This document shows positions 21,941 to 34,311 of a stretch of 64,000 nt of DNA, piece by piece; the first letter of the stretch is position 1, and the number at the start of each line of letters is the position of its first letter. Origin of the DNA: Ctena decussata (lineage: Eukaryota; Mollusca; Bivalvia; Lucinida; Lucinidae). A program made the position numbers and the translations under genes. The stretch is from assembly GCA_963989385.1 (NCBI GenBank), contig OZ022502.1:5424501-5488500 (forward strand). Reading direction: 5' to 3'. Under the pieces are notes generated by a model. The model searched no databases. It saw only the letters and a program-made list of their open reading frames with translations, and was not told the origin of the DNA.

Positions 21941-22778
21941 AACAAGAGGGTCAAGTGACCCTGATTCGCTCACCTGAGCAAAAAGGTCAAAGGTCAAACT
22001 AGGGGCATCATTTGAACAAACCTGATAGTTTGCAACCATTTCCAAATGGTTCTGAAGAAGATTTTTGAATATTTTTCCGTGTATTGCTATGGTTTAAACC
22101 CAGGACCCCCTGGAGCGGGGCCATATTTGACCCTGATGCCATCATTTGAACAAACTTGGTAAAGGACCACTAGGCAATGCATCATACAAAATTTCAAGCA
22201 TCTGCACTAGGGGTTCTGGAGAAGTTTTTGAGTACATTTTAATTTCGAACCTAAGACTCCCCGCCCCAGGGCCATTTTGGATCCCAGGGCCACCATTTAC
22301 ACAAACTTTGTAGGAGTCCACCAGGTAAAGCATAAAACCAAATTTCAAGCATCTGAGCCAAGTGGTTCTGAAGAAGAAGAATTTTGAATGTTTTTCTACG
22401 TATTTCTAGGGTTCAAACCCAGGACACCAAACTTGGTAGAGGACCACTAGGCAATGCTACATACCATTTTTCAAGCATCTGTGCCAAGCAGTTCTAGAGA
22501 AGAAGATTTTTAAGTATATTTTAGTTTCGAACCCAAGACCCCCTGCCCCAGGGCCATTTTGGACCCTGGGACCACCATTTGAACAAACTTGGTAGAGGTC
22601 CACTAGTCAATGCTTCATACCAAATATCAAAGCCCTAGGCCTAGCGGTTTCAGAGAAGATGTCATTTAAAGCAAATTGTTGACGCCGCACGACGCACGAC
22701 GCACAACGCACGACGGACGACGGACACTGGGTGATCACAATAGCTCACCCTGAGCCTTTGGCTCAGGTGAGCTAAAAA
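21941..22778 (+). mobile_element. Hairpin-ended element, family A copy 2 (A2), compact and complete
   Basis: 5' AACAAG and hairpin AGGGTC-AAGT-GACCCT (21947-21962), then CGCTCACCTGAGC. The core has about three units with phrases like GGACCCC(C)TG, CCATTTGAACAAACTTGGTAGAGGAC and AAATTTCAAGCATCTG. Then come GACGCACGACGGACG repeats and a terminal hairpin AGCTCACC-C-TGAGCC-TTT-GGCTCA-GGTGAGCT (22742-22773) with AAAAA. The stems differ from A1 at several positions but still pair. A direct repeat AGGTCAAAGGTCA (21984-21996) sits just inside the 5' end. About 840 bp, no ORF. Confidence 0.85.
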
Positions 22779-25700
22779 ACAAATAAAAAATAATAAAATG
22801 ATAAAAGTTCGTCTCACACGGGAATCAAAACCGACTTGCCGGCGTGATAACTTGTCTGAAAATCAATGATGCATAAGCTAGCTGTGTGCATGTCCACTCC
22901 GAGAAGCCCGATACAAGTAATCGGACGTTCGAGAAACTCGGAGCTAAACACACGGAGACCGTTGGACTAGGGTCACTATTCGTTTCGTTGTATTTCTATG
23001 TTGTCTTCGTTGTATGTCTATAACGTAAGCAAATATCAAATAATAATGACAAAAAAAGCATGGGCGATAGTAATTTTACTGACATGTCTTTATAATACAT
23101 GTATCTCAAATTTAGTACCAATAGGTTGAATAGAACTTAAACCATTTCATTCTGAATAAAGCGATATTTTCTGCCAAAAATTATACTGCTGTCGAAAAAT
23201 ATGGCGTTTTTGTGATTGACATACACCTTATCAGCTTTCAATCTGATAGAAAGCTTGTCTTTTTACCGAGACGGAAGTTTGAAGTATCGAATTTTTAGGG
23301 TAAAGAAATCTCGGATGCATGATATTCTTAGCTCAGGGTATTAACATATTTATAATATGAGAAACTCCGAGTGACAATCTACTGAAAGTATCTTTTTGTT
23401 AGTCCCAGTAATAAGCTTGACGTCTGTTCAATTTAATGCAGCGCTATTTAACCAACACTAATATGGCACTTCAAAGTCAACGATTCAAAGCAGAAAGGCT
23501 GGCATTGACATCGCAAAAATATAGCAAATTTCGCCCAGTTACTTGAAAATTAACATTAAATGCAGCCATTTTATGGGTAAGCCGCCCTTCGTTTCTATCA
23601 TGTTGTAGAGCACCTATAAGTGCTTAGAAACGTGTGGAATATGCTTGCAGATATAAGCTTCATTGCTGAAAAGCACGTCAGTACTTTTTTTCACAAATTA
23701 AACCATAACTTTTAGGTGCCGTACTCGACCTAGTTATTGCCTGATGCGCTTTACATTTTTAGAGGGCAAAATATAAGAATATCAAAATTCAACCCTTACA
23801 TGTATACTATGCACAAGAAATATAGCAATTTTTTTGTATGTGTCAGATCCACCATATTAGGATTTTATTGTCACTTTACTGCATAAAGATATAAAGGCCG
23901 ATCATTCATGATCGACTGGCAGGTAAAAGAATCAAGATTGCTCAATTGTAGCCTTTGAACTATCGTGACGTCATTTTTTATGACCATTGTATCTGAACGA
24001 CATTTATGATCATGTACAAAAGCCACAACCATAATGAGGCGGCTGGTTTGCTGTTGAAATAATGGAAAACGCTCTAAAACATTGGAATATGCTACGAGTA
24101 TGAGGTTTACAAACTTTGAAAAATTGACGTTTTCCCTTGTTTTTACGTTATCGTCTTAAAAAGTTGTTTCTAATCGGTATTTCTCAAATCCGTTTTGAGG
24201 GTATACTTGTTTGGTAGCTACCAATATGATAATGTAAACAATTCCGAAAGAAAATTCTTCCTGGCTACTGAGAATGAGTCAAAAGTCTCAGACTAACGTC
24301 AGCATTTTCTCACAGTTACGTTATACTTCAATGAAGAAACTCCACAGTTAAATTAATCATGGTGTGACCTTTAATTTTAGCCTATTGTTTTTCTCGGGTT
24401 TTGATTCTGCATTGAACTGAAGTCCTCGTGAATCATTGCACATTTGACCGAATTAACACGTTTTAACGTCAATGGCGCATGTTAAGACTCGTCAGTTTTT
24501 GAGCTTACCCATATCTTTTACACAATCAATAGCTTTGACAAGAAAACTGAGCATGAAAATGTTGAGAAATACCGTACAAAAACTCACATGCCTACCATTT
24601 TTATGTTGTTTTTCAATGGGTGCGAATTTCGGCTAATGACCCCTTCCGCGCTTATCGCTTTTCCCCAATATCGTTTTTAAAGATGGCTTCTGTAATCCCA
24701 TGGTATCTTAAGCCCAAAAAACGGTCCCTTTCAATTCAATTTAATTTCGCTCAATGATGCACTTCAGTAATGAGAAAATTTGCAAAATATAAAAATTTGC
24801 TAAATATATTTTGCATAGTATATAATGCACACTTGATACTGATTTTAATGATTTTGTGCGACGGCTATTCGTCTGATATAAATGACAAACTCAAGTCACT
24901 GTCATTAGCCACTTGAATCTCTACTGCAGAAGCACTGTACGGTCAGTCTCACTCGCGGGCAACGGTGCATACCCATGGATGGGGACATCTCACTGCTGTA
25001 GTAGCAGTAGTTTTGACTACCCGTAAGATTATCGAAATTACGATCAGTATTGAGTCTGAACAAACAGTTTTGAGCCATATGAAATCCGCTGCTTTATTTG
25101 CGACGCAGCCAACGTTTTGTCGCACTTGTTCATACGATAACGCGCTAATCCTTTCATGTTTGGAAACCCATAAAAGGGACACTGGTAAACAGTGAAGCCC
25201 AAGATCAGATGCCACAAATTGCATCTGATCAGGGTCTGCACTGTGTGCCTTTAGTATTGGAATTTAAAAGCTAAATGAGTAGAATTAAATTAAACGAGAC
25301 ACCCCTTACGCTAGAGCTAGACCCGCTCAAAGAACCAAGGAGAAAACCCCATTTGTCATCAATGGGGTAAGCTATTTTTGAAAATTTTTCGTACAATTTC
25401 AACTAGAAGTGGTTAATGTGTCTGTGATTCGGACCATGAAGTCAGCTCTGTTCAAGTCAGTTTCTTCCGGCCTTGCAACATGGACCTAGATTTAAAAGAA
25501 TACTAATTTTGATGAATTTTGTATGACATTCTCGTATTTCTTCTGTAAACTCATTTTGCGATTCCTCGTTTGAGTTATCTCGTCAAGGCGCTTCAGATTA
25601 GGGCCATACTATGCATTTTATGCTGATGCCTATCACTAAATGCTCCCACTTAGCTAGAGTTCTGTTGGCAGTATTAGCGGTAGTTCCAGACTGTCTGTCA

Positions 25701-26030
25701 AGTTGTGGAACTAACTGCACTAACGCAAATATACTATGTTTGGGAAAACTTTAATAAAAATAATTTGCATAAACTTTTTTTTATAATGTGGTGACCAATG
25801 ACCATCGAGCAATTGAAATACAGTATAATAATGCGCATCTCCATTTATTTACCTCCGACTTTCTCAAACCTCCGATTTCCTAATATCGGGTCTCCCTAGG
25901 TGATGCCTATTAATTTAGATTATATTGAAGCTCGTCTTTGTCGAAACATTTTAGTATACCAGGGGCGTTAATCCTGTTTGTTTTTTCTATCCGAGAATTG
26001 AGTTAAGCCCCCTTCAATGAATAGTTGCGG
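22779..26030. other. Long stretch without recognisable genes
   Basis: AT-rich sequence. ORFs of 60-90 codons near 24950-25240 overlap on both strands with no conserved motif, and I judge them chance. No RNA gene, clear inverted repeat or tandem array seen. Confidence 0.5.
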
Positions 26031-26984
26031 ACGTATATTCCTACGATTTGGTCTGATCTTTCACTTATTCAACATATGTCAGCTCCGATCAAATGTAGGA
26101 ATATTCCTACAATCTGAAATATCTGTGTTGAAATTGGATTGAATAAAATTGGGCGTAATCTCAAGAATGTAGGTATATTCCTACAATCTAAATGATGTGG
26201 AATGCAGTTTGATTGAACTCAAATTTGGTCGTATTTTTTATTCTTGGAAAATTAGCAATTACCAAATGTAGGAAAATCGTACGTTTTGTAAAATATAAAT
26301 AGAGACATTATTTCCTCTTTGTATTTTTCTGCAGTTTGTAAAAAAAAACAATAATGGAACAAAGAGTAAATTGTAGGAATATTCCTACAATCTAAGAGAT
26401 GTGGGTTTAATTATTATTAAACTTAACCTCATTCCTTGAAAATAGATATTCTTCAAAATGTAGGAATATCCCTACGATTTGCGAAAAAAAAACAATTATT
26501 TTATGTTGTCATTTTCTCCCATTTAACATATTATGGAGCATGAAATAAAATGTAGAGATATTTCCACAATTTATGTGGATCTTTCATTTATTGAAAATAT
26601 GCATTTGGTCAGATTTTTCATTTATTGAAAATATACCATCTCCATAAAATGTAGAAATATTCCTACAATCTGAAAGGTCTATGTTGAAATATGATTGAAC
26701 AAAATTGGTCGTAATTTCAAGAATGTAGAAATATTCCTACAATCCGGAATATTTGGGAAAAGTTTGAATTGAGCTCAGTTGTGTCTTAGTTTTTACAAAT
26801 AAGCAATTTCCAAATTGGAGGAATATTCCTTCGATTCATAATATAGAGTTAATTAAAGCAATTGTTTCCCCTTTGCATTTTTCTGAAGTTAAAAAAATGA
26901 TGACGGACCAATATAGAAATAGCTGTTCATTTTAAAAGAAGTTGATGGTTCATGAATGAATCAAATTGTAGGAATATTCCTACA
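26031..26984. repeat. Array of an 18-bp palindrome spaced ~75-105 bp
   Basis: TGTAGGAATATTCCTACA, a perfect palindrome, occurs exactly at 26094-26111, 26372-26389 and 26967-26984. One- to four-base variants lie at 26168, 26459, 26551, 26650, 26724 and 26816, with more decayed ones near 26033 and 26268. The spacers share only patches (AAATTGGTCGTAAT, TTATTGAAAATAT), so the palindrome is better conserved than the rest of the unit. Confidence 0.88.
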
Positions 26985-28850
26985 ATTAAATGATATAAGT
27001 TGAGCCATAGCAAAGCCCTGGCTGGTGAAGTGTGATTTCGACCACCCCAAAGTAAGGCTTCTAGGTAACCATTTTTAATGATGCTCAATTTTGCACTTGC
27101 TATTTCGCACTTTTTACAGTCAAAAAACCTGCATTTTCAGTGCATATAAGGACAATTCGTGGAGATGTCCTTTTTATTAACTTAACAGTCATTAGTCATT
27201 GCTTAATTTAAATTAACAAATTAATATATCCAAGAAAGCCGGTAAAAACCGCCGACGTTTAAAAAATTCCGAAGAAAGTTCCTATTCAAACACCGCATAC
27301 ATTCAAGAAACGAATTGAGTGTATTAAACTAATGTAGGCCTACATGTCAAAGACGAATAAAGATATTTTAAAAGAAGTTAAAGGAAATCCTTGCATATTG
27401 ATGTAATGTTGTCATAATTACATAAAAAGAAAAAAAATGGAAAAAAGGTTTTGCAGTTAACATATTAAAATCAGCAATTCAAACCAGTCAGAAGATGTAA
27501 CTCTTGTAAAACGTGCATCAAGGTTAAGTTTTTATACTCTATATAAGCTTTAAAGAAAGTTAAATTACCTGTCTAATCAAGCTCAGCCACAGAAGTTATG
27601 AGACAAATTAAGGCAATTCAATGACCATAGCAATAGTTTAAGTGACGTTTACCAAGATACATCCAACTGCATCGGTTTCAGGTACCAAAATGAAATACTT
27701 ATTTGAACTAAACTTATCTCTACTCCACTATCGTTACAGGAAGTGATAAATATCTTAACCTATATAACGTAAGTGATCTAAATACTTTTTTTTGCATTGT
27801 AATTTTTTTTTAAACTGTTCGGCATCCAGACATCATTCAGAAAAAATACAATGGAAAAAAGTCATGTATAAATATCCTCAAACATTTCTTTCCGAAGGTT
27901 GTGAAAATATACTCAGGGAAATAAGTTTAGCAACTTTTTACAAATCAGCGTATAATTCAGACTTATTTAAAATGTGGGAAATAGTATTGTTTCCGCTGTT
28001 TAAGGTATCATTTTGGGTACCAGAAACCCTACAATTAAGGTCGAAAGTTTATTTTATAGAGTGAAATCGCGTCGCATTTGTACCCAAGGGTTTAACCCAA
28101 AAATGCCATAAATCTTTTAAGCAACTCATCTTTTTTCAGGTGCTGTTCCATCTTCAAATCTTACACCAGGGCCAATTTGCGGCAGTTGAGACATTTGTGA
28201 ACACGGACACAGCGTTGTGTGATAAAAGATTGTTACCATGATAAACGTAAATGTGCTTATGACGCCGTCAAAATTGGCATTCACAAAGCAATTGAGACTG
28301 AGCAAAAGTCACCGTGAACGAATTGTTCCAAAATCTTGAAGCAAACTGCAATGGTAAGGCCTCTAAATGACCAGAACTCTTTCAAGCAATTTGTTCCTGT
28401 AAACTGGCACTATTCCCGCAGATTTAACCACACCCGGTTCGACAGTTACGTCATTCTGACGTCAGTTTTTAAAACCATCAAAGATCCTTTTGACATCAGC
28501 AATATTGAACTTTGAGTTTCTCTTCTCTAAGTGTTTTGTCAATTTCCGTCATAACGTAAACTTGACGCCTCCTTTCAAATCTTGACAGGTTCTGGTCGTA
28601 GCATTAAAACAAATGGATTACCAGGGGTAATCGTTTTGCATGATAGTGTTCCCACAGTTGACAGTAATAGAGCGCAAAAATATTTGAGTGAAACCGTCAA
28701 CTGATAATGTTTAAAATGGCGGTTGCATTTTTCGGCAAGTTAACGTCAAACTAACGTGCCCATTGCCGGCGTCTAATGCGTTTGTTTGCAAACCCATTTA
28801 CGGTTTTCTTGTTCAAGGACCCAGTTGAAACCTTTCAAAGGCATTTTGAC
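26985..28850. other. No gene seen
   Basis: AT-rich until about 28100, then more balanced. No exon of the minus-strand gene or other recognisable coding sequence was found. A plus-strand ORF at 27792-28064 lacks any known feature. Confidence 0.45.
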
Positions 28851-28854
28851 AATT

Positions 28855-30122
28855 TTATTGTCGAGCCCGCTTGCGGAGAGCGAGACATAGTTGTTACAAT
28901 GTCAGTTCGGTGTATGTCCATGAGTGCGTGCGTGCGTGCGTGCGTGCGTCCGTCCGGATTTGTCCGGGCCATAACTTCTACATCTATGGATGGATTTCAA
29001 AATAATTTGGCAAAATTGTTCTCCTTGATGAGTAGAAGTGCCATTTGAAACATTTGTTCAGGTAGGTCCAAGGTCAAGGTCACACTTGAAGGTCAAATGA
29101 TAAAATGGCCATAAATTGAGCTTGTCCGGGCCATAACTTCTACATTTATGGATGGATTTCAAAATAATTTGGCACAATTGTTCTCCTTGATGAATAAAAG
29201 TGCTATTTGAAACATTTGTTCAGGTAGGTCCAAGGTCAAGGTCACACTTGAAGGTCAAATGATAAAATGGCCATAAATTGAGCTTGTCCGAGCCATAACT
29301 TCTACATTTATGGATGGATTTCAAAATAATTTGGCACAATTGTTCTCCTTGATGAATAGAAGTGCCATTTGAAACATTTGTTCGGGTAGGTCCAAGGTCA
29401 AGGTCACACTTGAAGGTCAAATGATAAAATGGCCACAAATTGAGCTTGTCCAAGCCATTACTTCTACATTTATGGATGGATTTCAAAATAATTTGGTACA
29501 ATTGTTCTCCTTGATGTTTAAAAGTGCCATTTGGAAAATTTATTCAGGTAGGTCCAAGGTCAAGGTCACACTTGAAGGTCAAATGATAAAATGGCCATAA
29601 TTTGAGCTTGTCTGAGCCATAACTTCAACATTTACAAATGGATTTCAAAATAATTTAACACATTTGTTCTCCTTGATGAGAAGAAGTGCCATTTGGAACA
29701 TTTGTTCTAGTAGGTCCAAAATCAAGGTCACACTTGAAGGTCAACTGATAAAATGGTCATAAATTGAGCTTGTCCGAGCCATTACTTCTACATATACGGA
29801 TGGATTTCAAAATAATTTGGCACAATTGTTCTTCTAGATGAGTGGCAGTGTCAAGTGACATATGTGTTTGGGTAGGTCCAAGGTCAAGGTCACACTTGAA
29901 TGTCAGATATTGTAATTGTCATAAATTGAGCTTGTCTGGGTCATCACTTCTACCTAATTTCCTTTGTGAAAATTTGTAAAAAAAAGAGAAGAAAATGCTG
30001 GCTAAGCATGATGTTTTTTGGCTTCTTTCTAGAGTGAAGCAGTTACTTAGTCTTGATATACTTATAGGTCACTAAAGCAAACAGCGGGCTCGACCAGTTG
30101 TCACTGGACAACCTTCTAGTTT
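28855..30122 (-). mobile_element. Hairpin-ended tandem-core element, family B
   Basis: Read on the minus strand, the 5' end is AACTAGAAG with hairpin GTTGTC-CAGT-GACAAC (30112-30097), then the sub-terminal repeat TCGAGCCCGCT (30093-30083). The core is six units of about 162 bp (phrase GGTCCAAGGTCAAGGTCACA near 29063, 29223, 29387, 29549, 29710 and 29874). Then come GGACGGACGCACGCACG repeats (28960-28926) and a terminal imperfect hairpin with CCGC-AA-GCGG ending GGCTCGAC-AATAAAA (28883-28855). Order and end plan match families A and C although the sequence differs. No coding capacity. Confidence 0.8.
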
Positions 30123-30635
30123 GTTTAATTGTTTGTCAGCCCGCGTAAATTAAGAGTCCATTTAAAGTGACGTCAAACGTGCGTTAAGTCACCATTTTCA
30201 TCCAAGTTTGATGTAATCGCAGTCTCCTAACTTAAACTTACTATATGTGATCAACAACCTGGGAATACTATCCCCAAAGAAAATTTCACAACCCTTTGGA
30301 AAAAATGCTAAACTTATTTCTTTCAGTATAGTTATTTCATTGTTACTTTCTCTTTTATTTTCTTTTTTTTTCATTGCTGGTATTAGAATGTTCATATAAA
30401 ACGAAACTAAAATCGTGTCCAACGTATTCTGATGCCTACGCTCTTGTGCTGTCAGGAATCACTGAGCTATAGAACACTGGTTACAGTGAACGGCAAATAG
30501 TAACGTCTCTCGCAGTGTCAAGATAATCAATTGTTTCAAGAATGATGCGGATTTAAATAACAAATTGGAAATATGCGATAAACTTAGCGGACCACGAATA
30601 TAGGGCAGCTGGACATCCCAGTTGCAACATGCATT
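30123..30635. other. No gene seen
   Basis: Short AT-rich spacer. A stretch near 30290-30320 shares GAAATAAGTTTAGCA (complement) with 27918-27932, without wider collinearity. Confidence 0.4.
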
Positions 30636-30955
30636 TAGAAATGTCAGAATATAAATGTGTCTTTACCACATTTTGCACAAGTGATGCACATTTCTGTATT
30701 TAGATTCAATTCATGAGCATCAAAACCGCGATAAATGAAGGATAGGTTTTGGCAGGAAACGGACATCTCTGTCTAAGCTACACTGACAGACGTTATCTGT
30801 ATAACATAAATATAACAGTCGAAGGCATGTACGTATTAAAGAAAACTAGCACAGGCATCTCCAAAGGGGTCTTGACTCAAACTCTATGGTCCGAGAGGAA
30901 TGACAGACAAGAGCATCAGGAAGGGAATGTCTGATGCAGAGAAAACCTGCGACAA
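30636..30955 (+). repeat. Dispersed repeat J, copy 2
   Basis: Aligns with 7865-8195 (see that entry). Frame and codons are not conserved between the copies. Confidence 0.6.
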
Positions 30956-31237
30956 GCCGAAATAATACAATGAAAGCCGGAATTAGCTTCGAAATGTGTC
31001 CCATTTTCCTTCTTTTGAATGTGTTCTACACTCTATAAGGAACTCGTTAGGAATTTAATAAGCTTAGATTTATATGGTTATTACAGGCCAGTCTTTTTGT
31101 TAATGATTAAGGCGCTATAATAAGTTGATTTCATATCACTATATAAGCACTACGCCAAAGCGAAAGAATCAGGCTCTATACTGAAGCTTTGATTTCTTTA
31201 TTGGTTCTATCGTCGGTGACAAAGTCAATGTCGCAGT

Positions 31238-32454
31238 TTTTGTCGCACCTGCTTTAGCAAGTGCGATATAGGAGTTTACTTTTCCGTCCGTTCGTCCGTC
31301 AGTCATTCCGTCCGTCCGTCCGTCCGTCCGTCCGTCCACAATTACCTCGACCCTAGTGTTTAAGTCCATTTTTCGCAAACTATGATACCTACAATCATCA
31401 AACCTGGTATAAAGTTTCTAATTAGAATGTACTCGAGGTATGTTGCACTTTTTTCTACCCTTGACCTATATTTCACGCTCTGCTGACTTCTTAAAATTTC
31501 ACGTCCAAAATTACCTCGACCCTAGTGTTTAAGTCCATTTATCTCAAACTATGATACCTACAATCATCAAATCTGGTATAAAGTTTCTTTAAGAAAGTTC
31601 CCAAAGTATATTGCACTTTTTTCTATCCTTGACCTATATTTCTTGCTCTGCTGACTTCGTATAAGTTAATGACCAAAATTACCTCGACCCTAGTGTTTAA
31701 GTCCATTTCTCTCAAACTATGATACCTAAAATTATCAAATCTGGTACTAAGTTTCTTCTTAGAATGTTCCTGAGCCATGTTACACTTTTTTCTGCCCTTG
31801 ACCTATATTTAACCCTCTGCTGACTTCGTAACATTTCACATAAAAAAATTAAATTACATGGATTCTAGCCTGTAAGTCCCTTTCTCTTAAAGTATGATAT
31901 CTAGAATCATCAGACCTGGCAAAAAGTGTCTTCACAGAAACATCTTAAGGGATGTTGCACTTCCTTCTGCCTTGACCTTTATTTCAAGGGCTGCTGACTT
32001 TGTAAATTTTTACATTCAACATTGCATTGACCCTAGCATTTAAGTCCATTTCTCTTTAAACACAGTGGTATAAGCATCAAACCTTATGCTTGATGTATTT
32101 TTCATGATTATTGGCTTTGGAAATTTGCAGGTCAACCTGGCATCTACAATTGTATATACTATAGCATCAAAGTACATTTCTCACAAATTTACCCACTTAC
32201 CATCATCAGACATGGCATAAAATGTTTTCTTAAGCTGGTCTCTTGGATTGTTTAACTACTTTATACTTTTAACGATTATTTCGTATTCTGCTGACTGCTG
32301 AATTTTATGTCCAGAATTGCACCCTTCTTAGCTTGCAAGTCCATTTTGCTCAAATTTTTGTATATGAATTCATTAAACCTAATCTAATCATAACCTCTGC
32401 TACTATGGAAGGGCATTAGGCAGGTGCGACATAGCATTCTGCGGAATTCTTGTA
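31238..32454 (-). mobile_element. Hairpin-ended tandem-core element, family C
   Basis: On the minus strand the 5' end is TACAAGA with hairpin ATTC-CGCA-GAAT (32447-32436), then TCGCACCTGC (32429-32420). The core has ~170-bp units with AATTACCTCGACCCTAGTGT (plus strand; 31340, 31509, 31675, later ones decayed). Then come GGAC repeats (31336-31287) and a terminal hairpin TCGCACTTGC-TAAA-GCAGGTGCGA (31266-31243) followed by CAAAAA. The 3' arm complements the 5' sub-terminal repeat. Same plan as families A and B. Confidence 0.8.
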
Positions 32455-33198
32455 ATGAAAACGGATCCAAAACCATGTATAATAAAAATCCACGAAATAT
32501 TATCGAAGATGTGATGCTTAACTACCTGGCGATGAGTTATATCTCACAAGGACCTAGTATAAGGTTATCTACTGCGTCAGACTGATCCATTTACTTCAAC
32601 ATGATGCTCCCCTATTCAATAGTCCTCAATTACAGCAAAATAAGTGACAGTAAGATATGTCAAAGTGACCTACAAATAGTATGAGGTCAGTCTTAATATT
32701 TATCTTAACCATTGTCCAGTAAATAACGTTTATCCATCAAACAGTGTAAGAGACTTAATGCAAAATTACTGGATGAATAAAGTCAATGACACAGCAGTAT
32801 GCATGGATGCTTTGCAGTTTCCGCACTTACTGGACTATGTATTTTGACCAAATACAAGTCTGTTCTATTTCGAAAGTAGTGAAAATCGAAGTAAAAACAA
32901 AACTGTAATCTACATCGCTATCCTTTAAGACAGTGTCACAAACCAAAATCAATTAATAAAAAAAACGTCTAAATACAGCTCCTGCAACATACAGTTACAT
33001 CAGCTGGCCAAGAGCCACCATCCCTACAGTGGAGGTTAACTCTAAGCAAACTGGTAGAAAATCTTCATCCTTATTATTTCGCTGGGTCTAACGCTTTGAT
33101 CGCAAGTACGCACATATGCACGAAACACCAAACATAAACTATAAATACCCAGGCAGTGCCTCGCAGAGCTATAAAAATACGAACATTCATACACTCAC
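32455..33198. other. Intron or downstream sequence of the A2M-family gene
   Basis: Follows the donor at 33198. I looked for the next exon, which should continue after STQ with the end of the thioester domain, and found none here. Confidence 0.45.
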
Positions 33199-33422
33199 CT
33201 GTGTTGATAAATAGCCACCACGAGAATTCCTTTGTAACACAAGCCACTTCACAATTTGAAACGATTCAACAAGCTTTTCTTGTGATAAGTAGAACAGCAG
33301 GGCATAGGCTGTGGCTTCAATATCCTTCGCATGCGCTCTATTATTACCCTGGTTGGCTCGTTTCATCACATAACGTCCAGAAATGCTCACAGAAGTGTTA
33401 CTTTTCCAGTGCAGTGCACCGT
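33199..33422 (-). CDS. A2M/CD109/TEP-family gene, exon f: end of thioester domain
   Basis: This 224-base exon follows acceptor TCTTTTAG and ends at donor CAG/GTGAGT. Its first two bases complete an Asp codon with the single base left by exon e. It then encodes 74 residues beginning GALHWKSNTSV and ending GGYLSTQ in phase 0. DIEATAYALLFYL and IVKWLVLQRNSRGGYLSTQ are hallmarks of the later alpha/alpha-barrel helices of the thioester domain in alpha-2-macroglobulin, CD109 and insect TEPs. The last exon of this gene I can find. Confidence 0.9.
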
Positions 33423-33844
33423 CTAAAAGATACATGAATAGTCTCTTTAAACCATTCTCCTAGCTTGTTCTGTACATGTATTAATTAACTTACCTATTTT
33501 ATTATTATCTATTATTATTTTATTTTCTATTTTTCATCAAGAAAAAATACAATAAATAGCGGGAATGTGGCTATAACTTAAAATGGGTATAAATTTATTA
33601 TCCTTTTTAAGGTTTTAATCATAACGAAGTACCGTTTCTCAATGGTGCAGTATATCTTGAATAGTCCCGTTGAGGAGCTGCCTCAATGACACTTATTTCC
33701 AGATCAAGTAAATATTGAACTTTGAAACATGCATTTTTTTTTGGAAACTTATATCAAGAGGGTTGGTAGTGTGTAGCCAAACATCCATATGATGCGATGT
33801 TATAAGTTACCTTGGCCAGTACGCTTTAGGGTAAGTTCTCATGA
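33423..33844. other. Intron sequence, no feature
   Basis: AT-rich start of the 8.7-kb intron between exons e and f (the polypyrimidine side adjoins exon f). Nothing recognised before family A copy 3. Confidence 0.5.
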
Positions 33845-34311
33845 AACAAGAGGACCATTGGTCCTGTAGCTCACCTGAGTTCATTCAGCCTCAGTACTCT
33901 AGGGTTAGTTACTCTAAGGCAAATTGAACACATAGGTGGTATCATACCTGTAACCCTTAGGGTGGAAAATAAAAAAGACAATAATCATCCAACCTGGCCC
34001 AAATTTGAACTGGTCCGATATTTTATGGCTGTCCTAGATACCTGCAAGTTTGAAGAAGTTGCAGTCAAAACTAAAGATCGTGCTATGGCCCGGACAACAT
34101 TTTCCCTATTATAAGTCTATGGGACCTTTTTGTTGCCATGGTAGCCATAGTTTTAAATCAAGTTCCCACCCCAACAATGCTACATAGAAAATTTGATCAA
34201 GATTGGCAAGCTACTTTAGCAAATATTAATGCTTAAAAGTGTGAACGTACGACGGACCAAGCCTATACTATAAGCTCACCTTGTGAGCCTTCGGCTCAGG
34301 TGAGCTAAAAA
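33845..34311 (+). mobile_element. Hairpin-ended element, family A copy 3 (A3), short
   Basis: 5' AACAAG, hairpin AGGACC-ATT-GGTCCT (33851-33865), then AGCTCACCTGAG. The core is one unit of the AACCTGGCCCAAATTYGAACTGGTCC type. Terminal hairpin AGCTCACC-TTG-TGAGCC-TTC-GGCTCA-GGTGAGCT (34273-34306) with AAAAA. The microsatellite is reduced to ACGTACGACGGACC. About 470 bp. Confidence 0.8.

Noticed and set aside
24949..25241. Overlapping ORFs on both strands, considered as an exon
   Set aside because: No motif, no splice-site pair with matching phase and no similarity to the thioester gene.
26094..26984. CRISPR-like array of palindromic repeats
   Set aside because: Spacers vary from about 55 to 130 bases and share partial similarity; the host is an animal and no cas-like gene is present.
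29220..29501. 93-codon minus ORF with internal duplication
   Set aside because: A translation of two 162-bp family B units (a ~54-residue repeat). Neighbouring units are closed by stops.
27890..30340. Possible inverted repeats (GAAATAAGTTTAGCA) flanking family B
   Set aside because: The matched blocks are in a different order on the two sides, so they are not collinear termini.
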